From NCBI RefSeq assembly GCF_029784165.1, contig NC_073695.1, positions 162,350,261 to 162,414,260 on the forward strand: DNA of 64,000 nucleotides. The letters run 5' to 3'. The position numbers and the translations under genes were made by a program. The stretch comes from Wyeomyia smithii. Its lineage: Eukaryota > Arthropoda > Insecta > Diptera > Culicidae. The notes under the pieces are model-generated. The model was not told the origin of the DNA. It saw only the letters and a program-made list of their open reading frames with translations, and did not search any database. Shown here in pieces: positions 12,026-23,464 of the stretch; positions within the stretch are counted from its first letter, which is position 1; every line of letters starts with the position of its first letter.

Positions 12026-12600
12026 CAGTTTGCGTTGAATGCACACCACACTACGGAGTTTGTTTCAAGGACAGATCGCACCAGAGTAGAATAGTAATCG
12101 GAGGCACAGTGGATCATGAAAATCCGATGCTACCTTCAAAATAAAACCGAGTTGTCGGTTCGCCTTTGCTATGATCTCATTATAGTGTGGCCTGAAGGAC
12201 AGGGGTGAATCCAACGTAACACCCAAATCTCGGACCTGGTTAACCCTTCTCAGAGTTTGACCAAGCATAGTATAGCTGAATATTTCCGGAACATTTTTCC
12301 TATGGAATGAAATCACACAGCATTTCAGGATACTAACTGTCAACCGGTTAATGGAGCACCACTTTAGAAAAACGTCGACTAGTCGCTGGAGTTCGAGACA
12401 GTCTGCAGTATTTCTTATTGTCTTGAATAACTTGACATCGTCTGCAAAAGACATTCGGCAATTTTCTGGCAACACTAAAGTTACATCGTTTATGTACAAG
12501 GCAAAGAGCAGTGGTCCTAAATTACTGCCCTGCGGAACGCCTGATCCATTTGAAAAATGACCAGAATGTTGTGATCCAATCTTCACGTAGAGTGTACGAT
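12026..12600 (-). pseudogene. Displaced Jockey RT palm block inside endonuclease
   Basis: This block is a close relative of 2525-3060: VPQGSNLGPLLFALYINDV, the catalytic FADDVKLF and a thumb region ending at FNAN. Upstream on the minus strand it is fused, near 12594-12603, to the endonuclease N-terminal half; downstream it joins the endonuclease C-terminal end at 12025. It therefore replaces roughly the central third of the endonuclease, including the expected GDxN motif. Template switching or recombination with a sister copy would explain this. It retains TGC where the other copy has a TGA stop. Confidence 0.75.
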
Positions 12601-12670
12601 GATCTCGGTTTAAAGAAGACAAAACAGATCCAATGGATTGGACATGATTTTTAATGGCAGTAACATCAGC

Positions 12671-14646
12671 CAGGGCCGGCGGTTCATGTGGGTAGTATGG
12701 AAAATAACCATGTGTGTACTTACCCACACGGAACTATCTGACAAAACCCAAAAAAAAATGTAATGTTTCGAGCCACAGATTTTTTTATGGATATCGTTGC
12801 GCGAGAGGTTATAAATCTACAGATTTATGTACATTTGTAAAGTTTTTCAGGGAAAAGGATTATTTTTTTTATTTGTATCATTTACGATAGAGAATTTCAT
12901 TTATGATAGAGTTCTAAATTTCATTCAATATAAAGTTCTAAAGTTTTGTTTTCTAGTAAAAATTTCCCATGCCAAATTTGAGCTCAATCGGACTTCGGGA
13001 AGTAGAGCCTCAAAGCGGCCAAAGTTACAGTTCTTCGATCGATGAATTGTGTGTTCTGGTGAAGCTCGAATCTCCCAGCCCAAAAGTTCGAATTAGGAAA
13101 CTTCAAGAACTACTCTGTGCATTTTTGGGCTGGTCAAAAATGTAAGACTTTCACGACTGTAAGTAAAACCTTATCAGAAGTTCGATTAAGCTCAAATTTT
13201 GAATGGAGACTTTTTTCGTGAAGACAAAATTGTTTAGCCCTAACGTTAATTAAAAAAATGCTCAAAAAACGCCGATTTTTCATGGGTTTATCTTTACACG
13301 CACTGACGAATCTACCCATGCAGCATCAATCATAGTAACCCATGAGAAAAAATTGACTCGAACTCTAACCGTAATGGCGAAAACAGTGAATCTACTCCGC
13401 TCAGAAGTATGCGCGATCAAAGAACGTTACCCCGCCGCGTCGAATGCGGACATCGTACGGAAAAGGGACACCACCGGTTACGTTTGTTTCGGTATCTACA
13501 ACATCTTGGCACTGTTGGACTACAACCAGAGCATCGAAAGAAAGACCGGTTCCGGACGGCAGACGACCCTGAGCCACAAGAAGCTCCAAAGAATGCTAAA
13601 GAGGAAGACCGAGGTAAAAGTGGCTACATCGCTGCGTTCGCTTGATCGGAAGGTCGGTGTAACCGACCAAACAGTGGAAAAGTACCTGACAAGCATGAAC
13701 ATCAGAAAGCGGGAGTCTCGTCCATTGGTCTCGGAGTTGCAGGTAATGACGCAGTGGCAGCGGCTGAATAATATGGTCGAGTCATTTTTTTTCGCGACGT
13801 GATGGTGGTGGTCAACGTAGAGACCTATCTGGCAACGTCTAGCAGGGCACTCCGTATTTTACTTCCCCCACGAAGGAAGTAAGCTCTGAGGTGAAATTTA
13901 TTTCACACACCAAGTTCCCAAAGAAGGTGCTGCTGTGGCTGACAATCAGCGAGAAGCTCCATACTGGCCGTGAACGGGGAAATTTATAGTACGAAGTGTC
14001 TGCCGGAAGTTGAGTCGTTCATCAAGAAATACTATAAGAGCGAAGACGCTGTGCTCTGGCCGAATCTGGTGTCGGCCCACTACTCGAAGCAATCGTTGAA
14101 GAAGTTGAAGCGGCTGAAAATCAATGCGGTACCCAGGGTGCGTCCCATCCAGAGTTTCTGGGCGAACCAGAAGCGTAAGACCTACTCCAACAATTTTGTC
14201 GCAAAAATTGAGGGGGAATTAACAAATAAAACGAAGAAAGAACTCAAAAACATGCCTACACGCACGTTTTCGCCCACCATGGCGAATGTTCCGGTAAACT
14301 CCCGGAAGGTCACTCGCAAGGGCTTGGAATTCCTTTTGCAAGTCAGCTTATATAATTACCTTCCATGGTAAATTCATTGAAAACAATTATCTGTCTTGAT
14401 TTTTTGCTATCACCATCCGAATTTTTTTTTAAATTTTTTTAATGCAAACAACATTACTACTGAACAAAATTTGAAAATCCAATTTATCTTAAACATTCCA
14501 TTGGCATCCATTGTTTATGCACTGTCAAATTTTCGTAAAATTATGTTCAGGTATCTCTGGGTCGCCCCCCGGCTACACCTTCGTCACCCATGAGCCTTCC
14601 CTATTCCTTACTACCCACTCGGAAAAATAATGTGACGCCGGCCCTG
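12671..14646. mobile_element. hAT-like DNA transposon, 8-bp TSD
   Basis: Both ends read CAGGGCCGGCG inward (11 identical bases), followed by a second inverted match, GTGGGTAGTA. The element is flanked by the exact 8-bp duplication ACATCAGC (12663-12670 and 14647-14654), the length expected for hAT. Removing it makes the flanking Jockey endonuclease frame contiguous. No hAT transposase is recognisable; the only coding relic is a mariner transposase at 13353-14371, probably a later insertion. Confidence 0.88.
13353..14371 (+). pseudogene. mariner-like transposase, inactivated
   Basis: The N-terminal DNA-binding half lies in 13353-13802 (SGRQTTLSHKKLQRMLK, KVGVTDQTVEKYL). A frameshift in the T/C run near 13795 leads to the catalytic half, in open frame again from 13970 (AVLWPNLVSAHYSKQSL, RPIQSFWANQKRK). 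By comparison with DD37E-type mosquito mariners, all three catalytic acids seem lost: Asp to Val in the NVETY segment near 13820, Asp to Asn in WPNL, and Glu to Gln in RPIQ. About nine residues between the last two are also deleted. It cannot be catalytic. Terminal repeats were not found. Confidence 0.75.
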
Positions 14647-14654
14647 ACATCAGC

Positions 14655-15150
14655 TTTGCGGTCAGGAGGCAAATAGATAACACCGACACTGACTTTGTGA
14701 AGCGGCATAGAGACTATAATCCACAGCTGTTCGAGTGTATCACTAACGGGAGCAGGGTCAATATAGCTACAAAAGCGATTAGAGACAGCAATCAAAACTC
14801 CTCCACCACGCGTCTTAATGCTATTTTTTCGATTGCGGTTAGAGACAGCAATCAAAACTCCTCCACCACGCGTCTTAATTCTATTTTTTCGATTGCGATC
14901 GCAACGATAAACGGTGAAGGCGCTGCCAAAAAGCTGCACTGAGCGGATGTTGTCGCCTAGCCACCTGTCAGTCAAAACAATGACGTCGTACTCACATTCG
15001 GTAACGGCCAGGAAGAAGTTGCGCAACTTGCAGTGATTAAACACTGAAGATCGAATCAACTTGGAGTGTTTATTCACAGATAGCGCTAGCGGAGAAGACG
15101 AATTGCGCGGGTGGGTAGAGCCGATGTCAATGCAAAACAAATTATCACTT
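14655..15150 (-). pseudogene. Jockey-type endonuclease N-terminus
   Basis: The minus-strand ORF contains LRNFFLAVTECEYDVIVLTDRWL (the endonuclease start, with Asp where TETWL would carry the metal-binding Glu), a GGGVLIAVSNR motif and VSVGVIYLPPDRKADV. The frame continues past the hAT insertion at 12604-12670. An in-frame 60-bp tandem duplication repeats 20 residues around KTRGGGVLIAVSNR. The 5' UTR is not recognisable; the I-clade element begins within about 100 bp. Confidence 0.8.
14781..14900. repeat. 60-bp tandem duplication in the endonuclease
   Basis: 14781-14840 and 14841-14900 are nearly identical (differences near the GCTATT/TCTATT and GCGGTT/GCGATC positions). The period is 60 bp, so reading frame is kept. 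Confidence 0.9.
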
Positions 15151-15713
15151 TGAACAAGTTCACTCGAAAAATAGGTAATGCACTACACTTCATTATTTTC
15201 ACAAAAATGATATCGCAGTAAGTCAACAAACTAATTTTTTACATAGTCTTTTCGGCAGCCGAGCAGGAAAGTCGTTTTTCTAGAGTGCTCTGTGGATTAC
15301 CGAAATTAATTTCCCGCACTTTTTTTTAACGTTCGCGTGCGCAGTGGTGTTGTTTGGTGTGCGAATACGCGTCGTTTTTGGTGGGGGAGCCCCGACAGCC
15401 GAACAGCGCCAGTGGTAGTGGTGCTAATCGGCGCGATTGCGGCGTTCGCGTGTGAAGGTGGTGAGTCGTGCTTGTTTTGGCCCGAGTGCTGAAAGGTGTC
15501 GTGCTGGTCCAGCATCAGCGAAGGTCGATTCCCGCAGCAGAGGAATACGGAGCTGTGGTAGTGGTTAGTTGGCGTGTATGCTGTGGAACCCCGACGGGGG
15601 GAAAGCGTACGGCATCGCCGCTCTGCAGTTGAAGAGACAGAGCAAGCAGTGCTGCTGATTCATAAGATAAGTGACACAACCCTTACTTTTTTACATTTTT
15701 TATTTCCATATAT

Positions 15714-15821
<108 letters not shown>

Positions 15822-15937
15822 ATTTCGCATTTTCATTCCTTTCTTATATATAGTCATTCTTTTTAGCATTAAATATATAAGTATTTCTCTATATATTTCA
15901 TATATTAGCTATTAGCGGCATATAGTTCACAACCGCT

Positions 15938-17567
15938 ATGGCGGTGGGTGGATTGCCTATTCCACTGGACCTCTCATCTTGCTCAGAAGGTGACGAGTCC
16001 GGGATGGATTTCTCTGACATCCCAAATAACGAAAACAACGCTTTTTTTGACGTAGTTAAAAAGCGTAAAAGACCCCGTAAAGCTTCCCCAATTGCCTCAC
16101 CCACTAATGACGGGGCAACTCGGGTTAAAATGTACCAGCTGAATCAACCTGGTCTACGTTGGGTCGTGTATTTCCGACCCAAAAATAAGCCTCTTAGAGT
16201 TTTACAGATATGCAAAACTCTAAAAGAAAAGTACTCAAGCTTGACCGAGGTTCACAAGGTCAAAGCAGATAGGCTCAAGGCAACATTCTCGGATCCCCGT
16301 CAGGCAAATGCTGTCGTCCAGGATCCAAATTTCAATATCGAGTACCGCGTTTATATACCGGCACGCGTAGTTGAAACAGAGGGTGTTTTATCACCGAGGC
16401 CGACCTCACCGAAGAGGATATCATGAAAGGTGTTGGATGCTTTAAAAATCCATCCCTTCCTGAAATCAAGATCCTTGAGTGCAGGAGAATGTATTCCAAG
16501 GATAATACGGGCAAGTATTCCCCAAATGACTCATTCAGAGTGACTTTTGAGGGAAAAGTACTCCCGGATTTTGTCGAGCTTCACAAGCTCCGACTACCGA
16601 CCTCACCGAAGAGGATATCATGAAAGGTGTTGGATGCTTTAAAAATCCATCCCTTCCTGAAATCAAGATCCTTGAGTGCAGGAGAATGTATTCCAAGGAT
16701 AATACGGGCAAGTATTCCCCAAATGACTCATTCAGAGTGACTTTTGAGGGAAAAGTACTCCCGGATTTTGTCGAGCTTCACAAGCTCCGACTACCCGTGA
16801 GACTTTTCTTTCCGAAAGTCATGACGTGTACGAACTGTTTGCAGCTAGGGCACACGAAGACCTACTGCAACAAAAAATCCAAATGCTCCAAGTGTGGTGA
16901 AATCTCCGAAATTAACCACGCTTGCGGCGATCAAGAGACAAAATGCTGTCTTTGTGGTGGTGATCCACATGAAGTCGAAGCGTGTCCGAAATATAAAATA
17001 CGCTCAGAAGCGTTAAAGAAATCGACAAAACAACGCTGTAAGCAGTCATTTGCACAGATGCTAAAGACTGCCTTACAGCAACAGGAAAACCCATATTCCA
17101 GCTTGGAACATGACGATCCCAATGATGATGAAGAAGTATATCAACCTCTTCCGTCAAGTGGAGCCGTGCGTAAACGACCAAGCGTATCTTCCCCCAAGCT
17201 TCCTAGAAAGGAGCAGAAGAAAACACATATAGATACCCCAAGTGGTCCACCTTCTAAGCAAAATATTGCTAGGCCGTCACCTCCAGGATTCGAGCTTAAT
17301 CCTGAGGGTAACAATTTCGATAAAGAGTTTCCCAAACTACCAGTAAAACAATCTGCTTCCGCCAAAAAACAGTCATCGGAATCTGAAATACCGACCACTG
17401 ATGGACGTATCTCATTCAAAATGATCGTTGAATGGATATTTACCACTTTTGGTCTATCTGATTCCCTCAAGAGTATGATTTCGGCTTGGCTTCCAACAAT
17501 TTGCATGTTGGGTAAGCAATTAAGCACCAAATGGCCCCTCCTCGCGTTCGTATCCTTCGATGTCTAA
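15938..17567 (+). pseudogene. I-clade ORF1 (gag-like RNA-binding protein)
   Basis: ORF1 starts at ATG 15938 in GCTATGG context. It encodes a basic N-terminus (KKRKRPRK, residues ~46-53), an RNA-binding-like middle (RWVVYFRPKNKPLRVLQI) and CCHC knuckles: CTNCLQLGHTKTYC, CSKCGEISEINHAC and a CCLCGGDPHEVEAC variant. Such proteins coat element RNA. The frame is lost near 16386-16392 by what looks like a 2-bp insertion, then a 197-bp tandem duplication repeats the segment starting KGVGCFKNPSLPEIK, so the knuckles are open only in 16620-17567. The stop overlaps the ORF2 start in ATGTCTAA, a usual non-LTR coupling. Confidence 0.85.
16401..16794. repeat. 197-bp tandem duplication in ORF1
   Basis: 16401-16597 and 16598-16794 appear identical. 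Because 197 is not a multiple of three, the duplication shifts the reading frame. Confidence 0.95.
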
Positions 17568-18474
17568 ATCAGACAGCCGAAGTGACGAATCGACAACAAG
17601 GATCATACAATGGAACTGTAGAAGCTTGACCCCCAAATTAGATAAATTTAAACTCCTGCTTCACGATAGCAAATGCGATATTTTCGCGCTATCTGAAACA
17701 TGGTTGTCAACTGATACGACACTAGCCGTTCAAGACTTCAATATCATCCGTTTAGACCGAGGAAATTCTTATGGCGGAGTGCTCCTTGGTATCAAAAAAT
17801 GCTACCCATTCTTCCGAATTCCTCTCCCAGCAATTGATGCAATAGAAATTGTTGCTTGTCATATAACAATAGCTGGGGAGGGCCTCACTGTCGCATCAGT
17901 CTACATTCCGCCTAGAGCGGTTATTAACCGGTTGCAGCTGTCACAAATAACGGAACTGCTTCCGTCTCCACGCCTCATCCTGGGAGATTTCAATTCTCAC
18001 GGTACGGCGTGGGGCGCACCCAGGGATGATAGCCGCGCTGTTCTTATTGAAAGCTTTCTCGATGACTTCGATATGACCTTATTGAACATACCTGGGTTAG
18101 CTACGAGAATTGCAAGGCCTCCAATACGAGAGAGCACATTAGACTTGTCGATGTGTTCCTCCTCAATGGCTTTGGACTGCAAATGGGAGATTATTCAAGA
18201 TCCCCACGGTAGCGACCATTTGCCAATCAGTGTTTCGATTAAGAGCAGGCTCCATTCTGCTACCACAGTCGAAGTAGAGTATGATCTTACCCGGAATATT
18301 GATTGGGAAAAATTCTCGAACACAATATCCCAGGGTCTCGAAACAACGGATGAGCTTTCTCCATCCGACGAATACAACTTCCTCGCAACATTAGTGCTAG
18401 ATAGCGCGTTGCAATCTCAGAAGAGACCTGCCCCTGAGAACAAGTTGAAAATTCGTCCCAACAAGCAATGGTGA
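17560..18474 (+). pseudogene. I-clade ORF2, endonuclease part
   Basis: The segment begins at the ATG overlapping the ORF1 stop. It has all expected endonuclease motifs: IIQWNCRSL (Asn), ALSETWL (Glu), ASVYIPP, LILGDFNSHGTAWG (catalytic Asp/Asn), TLDLSMCS and GSDHLPISV (catalytic His). It ends at a TGA at 18472 directly after a Trp codon, where a second Trp codon is expected; the frame continues in 18475-18492 into the RT part. So the endonuclease is intact in sequence but cut from the RT by one nonsense mutation, a G-to-A change. Confidence 0.9.
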
Positions 18475-19950
18475 GACAAAGAATGCACCGAGATGAAAAA
18501 AGCTCTAAAAGCATCATTCATAGCATTCAGGGATGGTGGTTCAATTGAGCTTTATGATCAGTTTAGGGAACTGGAAATAAAACAGTCTAAGCTACACAAA
18601 CTGAAAAAAAGATCATACTGGCAAAATTTCATAAGCTCGTTACCCAGAGATGCTTCTATGAGCTATCTCTGGAATACGGCTCGAAAAATGCGCAATAGGT
18701 CGGACAGTAATGAGGCTAATGAATACTCTGAACGTTGGATCTATGATTTCGCGAAAAAGGTATGCCCAGACGCTGTCCCATCACAGCAAAAATTCAGCGA
18801 TACAACGGCTATTGAAGAACCAGAATTTACCATGTTGGAGTTTTCAATTGCCCTCGCGTCTTGCAAGAATAAGGCTCCAGGACCGGACAGGATCAAATTT
18901 AATTTGATGAAAAACCTGCCGGACTTGGCCAAGCTACGATTTCTTAAACTGTTCAATAAGCTTATCAGGAACAATATGATTCCGGAAGCTTGGAGACAGG
19001 TTAAGATTATCGCAATCAAAAAGCCAGACAAACCTGCCGCAGATCACCGCTCGTACAGGCCGATTGCGATGCTCTCATGCATACGCAAATTGCTTGAAAA
19101 AATGATCCTGCGTAGACTTGACAACTGGGCAGAAACAACTAACCAACTATCAGAGACCCAGTTCGGCTTTCGTAGGGGCAAGGGCCCTAACGATTGCCTG
19201 GCATTGCTAGCCACAGAAGCGGAAATGGCTCTTGGCAGCAAACAACAAATGACCTCGGTTTTCCTGGATATCACAGGCGCATTTGATTCAGTTTCAATCG
19301 AAATTCTTTCCGAGAAACTGCATCAGAGAGGATTCTCCCCTATATTAACAAACTTTTTGATCAACCTGCTGTCTGAAAAGCATTTACTTTTCAACCACGG
19401 TTCTTCAACAATAACACGAACAAGCTACATGGGTCTCCCCCAAGGCTCTTGTCTGAGTCCGCTGTTGTACAACTTCTACATCAGTGACATCGACACATGC
19501 TTGACGGACGGCTGTACAATGCGCCAGTTAGCTGACGACTGCGTTGTATCAGTCACGGCGACTCTAGCTGTAGACATGAAAAACAGCCTGCAAAATACGC
19601 TAGATAATCTGACCGGTTGGGCCAGTTGTCTTGGAATCGAATTCTCGCTTGAAAAAACGGAGATGGTAGTCTTTTCAAAAAAGCGACCACCACCTCGCTT
19701 CGAGCTAGTTCTGTCCGGAATACCCATCACTCAGTCACCTAGCTTCAAGTATCTAGGAGTATGGTATGACTCTAAGTGCACATGGGAAAAACATATCAAT
19801 TACCTGAAGCAAAGATGCCAACCGAGAATTAATTTTCTTCGGATGGTAACAGGAACATCATGGGGAGCGCATCCAGAGGATTTAATACGACTCTACCAAA
19901 CCACTATTCTGCCCGTAATAGAATACGGTAGCATATGCTTCAGAGGAGTC
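18475..19950 (+). pseudogene. I-clade ORF2, reverse transcriptase part
   Basis: Open frame with the RT motifs in order: CKNKAPGPDRIKF, PEAWRQVKIIAIKKPDK, YRPIAMLSCIRKLLEKMI, QFGFRRGKGPNDCLA, VFLDITGAFDSVS (first catalytic Asp), GLPQGSCLSPLLYNFYI, QLADDCVVS (catalytic Asp pair), FSLEKTEMVVF and FKYLGVWYD. After YGSICFRGVA, about 60 bp expected in this family seem to be missing near 19945, and the frame shifts to that of 19958-21199. The RT core itself is undamaged. Confidence 0.9.
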
Positions 19951-19957
19951 GCGTTGT

Positions 19958-21199
19958 TTGCGTATCGCTCTAGGCTGCATGCAATCGACACATACCATGT
20001 CTCTAGAGGTCATTGCGGGAGTACTACCACTCAAAGAGAGGCTATTCGAGTTGGCTCTTCGTTTCCTCATCAGATCGGAGATAGCAAACCCAATGATAAT
20101 CGAGAACTATGAGAGGTGTTTGGAAGTTGTTCAGAAACCCTGTATGTCAGTATACCAGCGGTTCATGACCATGGAGATAAACCCTTCGGTTGTTGCTCCA
20201 TCCCGTGAGATTTCAACATCGCTCAACAATTCTTCTGTTGTATTTGATTTGACGATGAAACTAGAAATGCATGGAATTCCCGAACACCTTAAACCAACAG
20301 TTGTGCCATTAATATTTTCGGCAAAATTCGGTCACCACCCAGAACAGAACTCCTTTTTCACGGACGGATCTGTGATGGATGGACAATCCGGATATGGCGT
20401 TTTTAACACAGATCATCACATATCCCGCAAACTGGCACAGCCTTGCTCCATATATGTAGCTGAATTAGCTGCCATACACAATTCGCTGCGAATTATCGAG
20501 CTCAAGACACCAGGCAATTATTTCATCTTCTCGGACAGCCTCAGTTCTATCGAAGCTCTCCGATCGATTAAACCGGTCAAGCACCCGTCCTATTTCCTTC
20601 CGGAAATTAGACGGATATTAGAAGTGCTGGTTGATCGGTCTTTCATTATCTGCTTTGTGTGGGTCTCCTCTCATTGCTCAATCCCAGGCAATGAAGAAGC
20701 TGATTTATTAGCGAAAAGGGGTGCCATAGAAGGAGATATATTTGATAGACCGATCATCTATACCGAGTATTTTCACCTGCCTCGACAACTGGCCCTGGCA
20801 AACTGGCAGGAAAAATGGGATAAAGACGATCTTGGGCAATGGATGCACTCGATTTCGCCCAAAGTGTCTACAAAAGCTTGGTTCAAAGGGTTAGATTTAA
20901 CTCGAGATTTCATTCGAGTTATTTCGCGCCTAATGTCCAATCACTATGTTGCAAACGCACACCTTTATCGAATAAACTTAGTCGATAGTAATCTGTGCGA
21001 ATGTGGAGGGTACGAAGATATAGATCATATAGTCTTCGTATGCCCTAAGTACCACAGAGCAAGGACCAAGCTTATTGATTCTCTCCGAAAACAGAAAGTG
21101 ACATTTACAATGCAAGTACGGGATGCGCTTGCTAGCCGCAACCCAGCGCTTGTAATACCTATTTATGACTTTTTAAGAGATATCAAGTATCGAATTTGA
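19958..21199 (+). pseudogene. I-clade ORF2, C-terminus with RNase H
   Basis: After the frameshift, this frame encodes RIALGCMQSTHTMSLEVIAG, then an RNase H domain with its full set of acidic residues: FFTDGSVMDGQSGYG (Asp), YVAELAAIHNSLR (Glu), FIFSDSLSSIEAL (Asp) and WVSSHCSIPGNEEADLLAK (His, Asp). A terminal Cys/His cluster follows (CECGGYEDIDHIVFVCPKYHRAR). It ends with a natural TGA at 21197-21199, 455 bp before the poly(A). RNase H removes the RNA strand after first-strand synthesis in this clade. Confidence 0.9.
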
Positions 21200-21636
21200 T
21201 TATCTCCTTGCTTCTTTTTTTTTCTTATTTTTCCAACACAACCTCCATCAAAAAGTTTCACACTAATTCTGTTCATTTTTTTTTCCTTTATTGATCTTTT
21301 TAGAGACACATGAATCATCGCTTCTTTCTGAGAGACATGATCCACCAAACATAGATATAAGTTTTGATTTCTAAAGACATAAGGAACCATCACACCTTAA
21401 CGAATAGTATTAAGAATTGATATTTATTCATACAGAGAAGAACTTTATTTATTATTGTTATTGTTAGCCGTAGGTTTAAATGATATGTATTTTTAAATTG
21501 TATTTATAAAAGAGAAAAGATGAGAGGGTTTTTATGCCTGTTTGAGGAGGAGCAGTCGGGATACAGGCTCTACTCAAGCTGGCTTTTCCCTACTCCAAAA
21601 GATATTCGGCCCCGTTATGCTTTGCGGTTGGGCCTA

Positions 21637-21669
21637 AATAAATATTAGAGTTTAAAAAAAAAAAAAAAA
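21637..21669 (+). terminator. Polyadenylation signal and poly(A) of the I element
   Basis: AATAAA at 21637-21642 precedes a 16-A tail at 21654-21669, marking the 3' end of the retroposed RNA. Confidence 0.85.
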
Positions 21670-21701
21670 CAAACTTATTTATACGAGTAAAAAGGCTTTA
21701 A

Positions 21702-21978
21702 GAGCCAGTTCACGAGAACCGCAACCACCTTGGTTGTATCGAGGTTCTGTGATCGGACTGAAACTTTCGTGGTTTGTTTACCTAATAGAACAATGTTTTG
21801 CATAATGTCAGATTTTTTGAAAAGGGGTAAGTGGGGTAAAAAAGCACTTACCCCTTTTTAAAAAATCTGACATTATGCAAAACATTATTCTATTATATAG
21901 ATAAACAAACTCTGGAAGTTTCAGTCCAATCGGAGAACCTCGAAACAAGACCTAGTTGCGGTCTCCGCGAACTGGCTC
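21702..21978. mobile_element. TTAA-flanked foldback MITE
   Basis: Arms of about 135 bp starting GAGCCAGTTC and ending GAACTGGCTC pair across a centre near 21840 (GGGGTAAAAAAGCACTTACCCC). TTAA is present on both sides (21698-21701, 21979-21982). A TTAA duplication suggests piggyBac-type mobilisation; TTAA MITEs are known in mosquitoes. No coding sequence. Confidence 0.82.
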
Positions 21979-22084
21979 TTAAAACATTTATTTCAATAAA
22001 CAGCAAAATAACGGACACCAGAACAAACACAATAACAATACAAGCTAGGTTGCTAGGTTACTGGATAAGTTTTCACATGAAGCC

Positions 22085-22378
22085 TTGCATTGTCATGAAG
22101 CAAAATCACTTTACAGCAGAGGATCGTGTGCACAGTGGATATCCATTCCAAGATCCTCTGATCAAGGAAAAAAGAACACAATACTGAGCAAATGCACTTC
22201 ACCAGTCTTGCGCATTTTTCTAGAGATTATGAATCGCATCTTCGATGATGTTGCAAAAGATTATCAAACTGAATCAGAGGTCTGGGTATCAGCGGCCAAC
22301 GCAACAAGCCATTCCCAATCGGTGTCACTAGCCGTCATTGCGGGAATCTGCTTGATGAAAGGGATGTTTCAGCATTAA
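22085..22378 (+). pseudogene. Possible I-like RT fragment
   Basis: The last 25 codons (ATSHSQSVSLAVIAGICLMKGMF) align by eye with the STHTMSLEVIAGVLPLKERLF segment of the neighbouring I element, and CATTGCGGGA is shared at the DNA level. The first 70 codons match nothing I recognise. It could be a diverged relative or chance. Confidence 0.35.
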
Positions 22379-22579
22379 GACAAGCAAACAAATATTTTGT
22401 GTTACTAGACAGTATAGAAAGTCTACAACGTGTCGTCGATTCATGCGTTGGTGTAGCTTTTCTGAGCTATCCTTTTTTGTCTCAGATATTAAAACTTTGA
22501 TTATTTTATACATGAGCTATAACTAATTAAAGGTTAAAACTGATCTTTTTATGTATGTAAATTTTTAAACTACACGCTA

Positions 22580-22930
22580 CATACATTCATGCGATGGGTC
22601 GAGAGGCACCATGGAGGAGTGAACTTCCACCTGACACAGATACTTTCAGGCCATGGTTGCTTACAACAGTATCTACACAGGTTCGGGCTCGCGGGCTCCA
22701 CAATGTGTCCCGAGTGCGTCGATGTGGAGGAGGCCGCTGAGCATGTTTTCTTCGTATACCCTAGTTTTGTGCGTGCGAGGAGTAACATGATGGTAGTGAG
22801 TGGGCGGAGAATTTAACTCAGTAGATATGCGAAGACCTGGACATTTGGAGTGCGGTTTGTGCAGCCGCCTCTCAGATAGTTCTGGAAGTACGTGTAACGG
22901 CGGCTCAACCACCAGGTAGCTAACGACCAG
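22580..22930 (+). pseudogene. R1/LOA-like ORF2 C-terminal fragment
   Basis: Encodes FHLTQILSGHGCLQQYLHRFG, then CPECVDVEEAAEHVFFVYPSFVRAR, the Cys/His C-terminal region typical of R1- and LOA-type ORF2 proteins; the third Cys of the usual HVFFECP is Tyr. After a stop near 22813 the frame resumes with ICEDLDIWSAVCAAASQIVLEVR to about 22890. It is an isolated 3' fragment in the same strand as the I element but unrelated to it. Confidence 0.75.
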
Positions 22931-23456
22931 GTGGTTAGCTTTGAGGTATAACAGTAAATGAAATGAAGCACAAATAGCCACTTCTCGACGCACCTACTTA
23001 AGAGTCATTTCGAGACGAAAAGGGCTAGAGACTGGAAAGATTTTAGCGGCCAACAAGACCAAGGCACGCCTTGCGATTGTTTGATGGACGACGGGCGGAG
23101 CCATGTTTACTTCTTCACTGACTACTATTTTATCCATTTTGTGTTTCTACGTTTTAAACCTTTATTATTGCAAATCTTGGTTTAAATTCGGCTAGAATAA
23201 AAAACAAATATAAAATCTGCAGAAATACATCAAAACAGATTTGAATGTGGTTTAAATGCAGCTTGTAGTCGGCAGCGAAGATATAAAGTTTGCTCTTAAT
23301 TTATAGGATGTTGTATGTAGTAAGACACTAGACATAATTGTCTCCGTAAAACGTTATTTTGTATTGCACCATGTCAAACAAACGTTGTTTGAATAAAAGA
23401 ACATGATAGCAACCGTGGAAAGCAGACATCTGGATCCGTTCGCTCAAAATCTCAAC
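22931..23456. other. No gene seen; possible 3' UTR then spacer
   Basis: 22931-23110 may be the 3' UTR of the R1/LOA-like fragment. The rest is AT-rich with no ORF or repeat structure that I can support. Confidence 0.4.
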
Positions 23457-23464
23457 CTCTTTAC

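Noticed and set aside
2520..12030. Apparent shared truncation of two Jockey RT copies after FNAN
   Set aside because: The copy at 2520 simply has a TGA there; its RT continues in the same frame to about 2430. Only the 12026 block really ends.
22085..22378. Host gene
   Set aside because: Its only recognisable part resembles an I-type RT; kept as a low-confidence transposon fragment.
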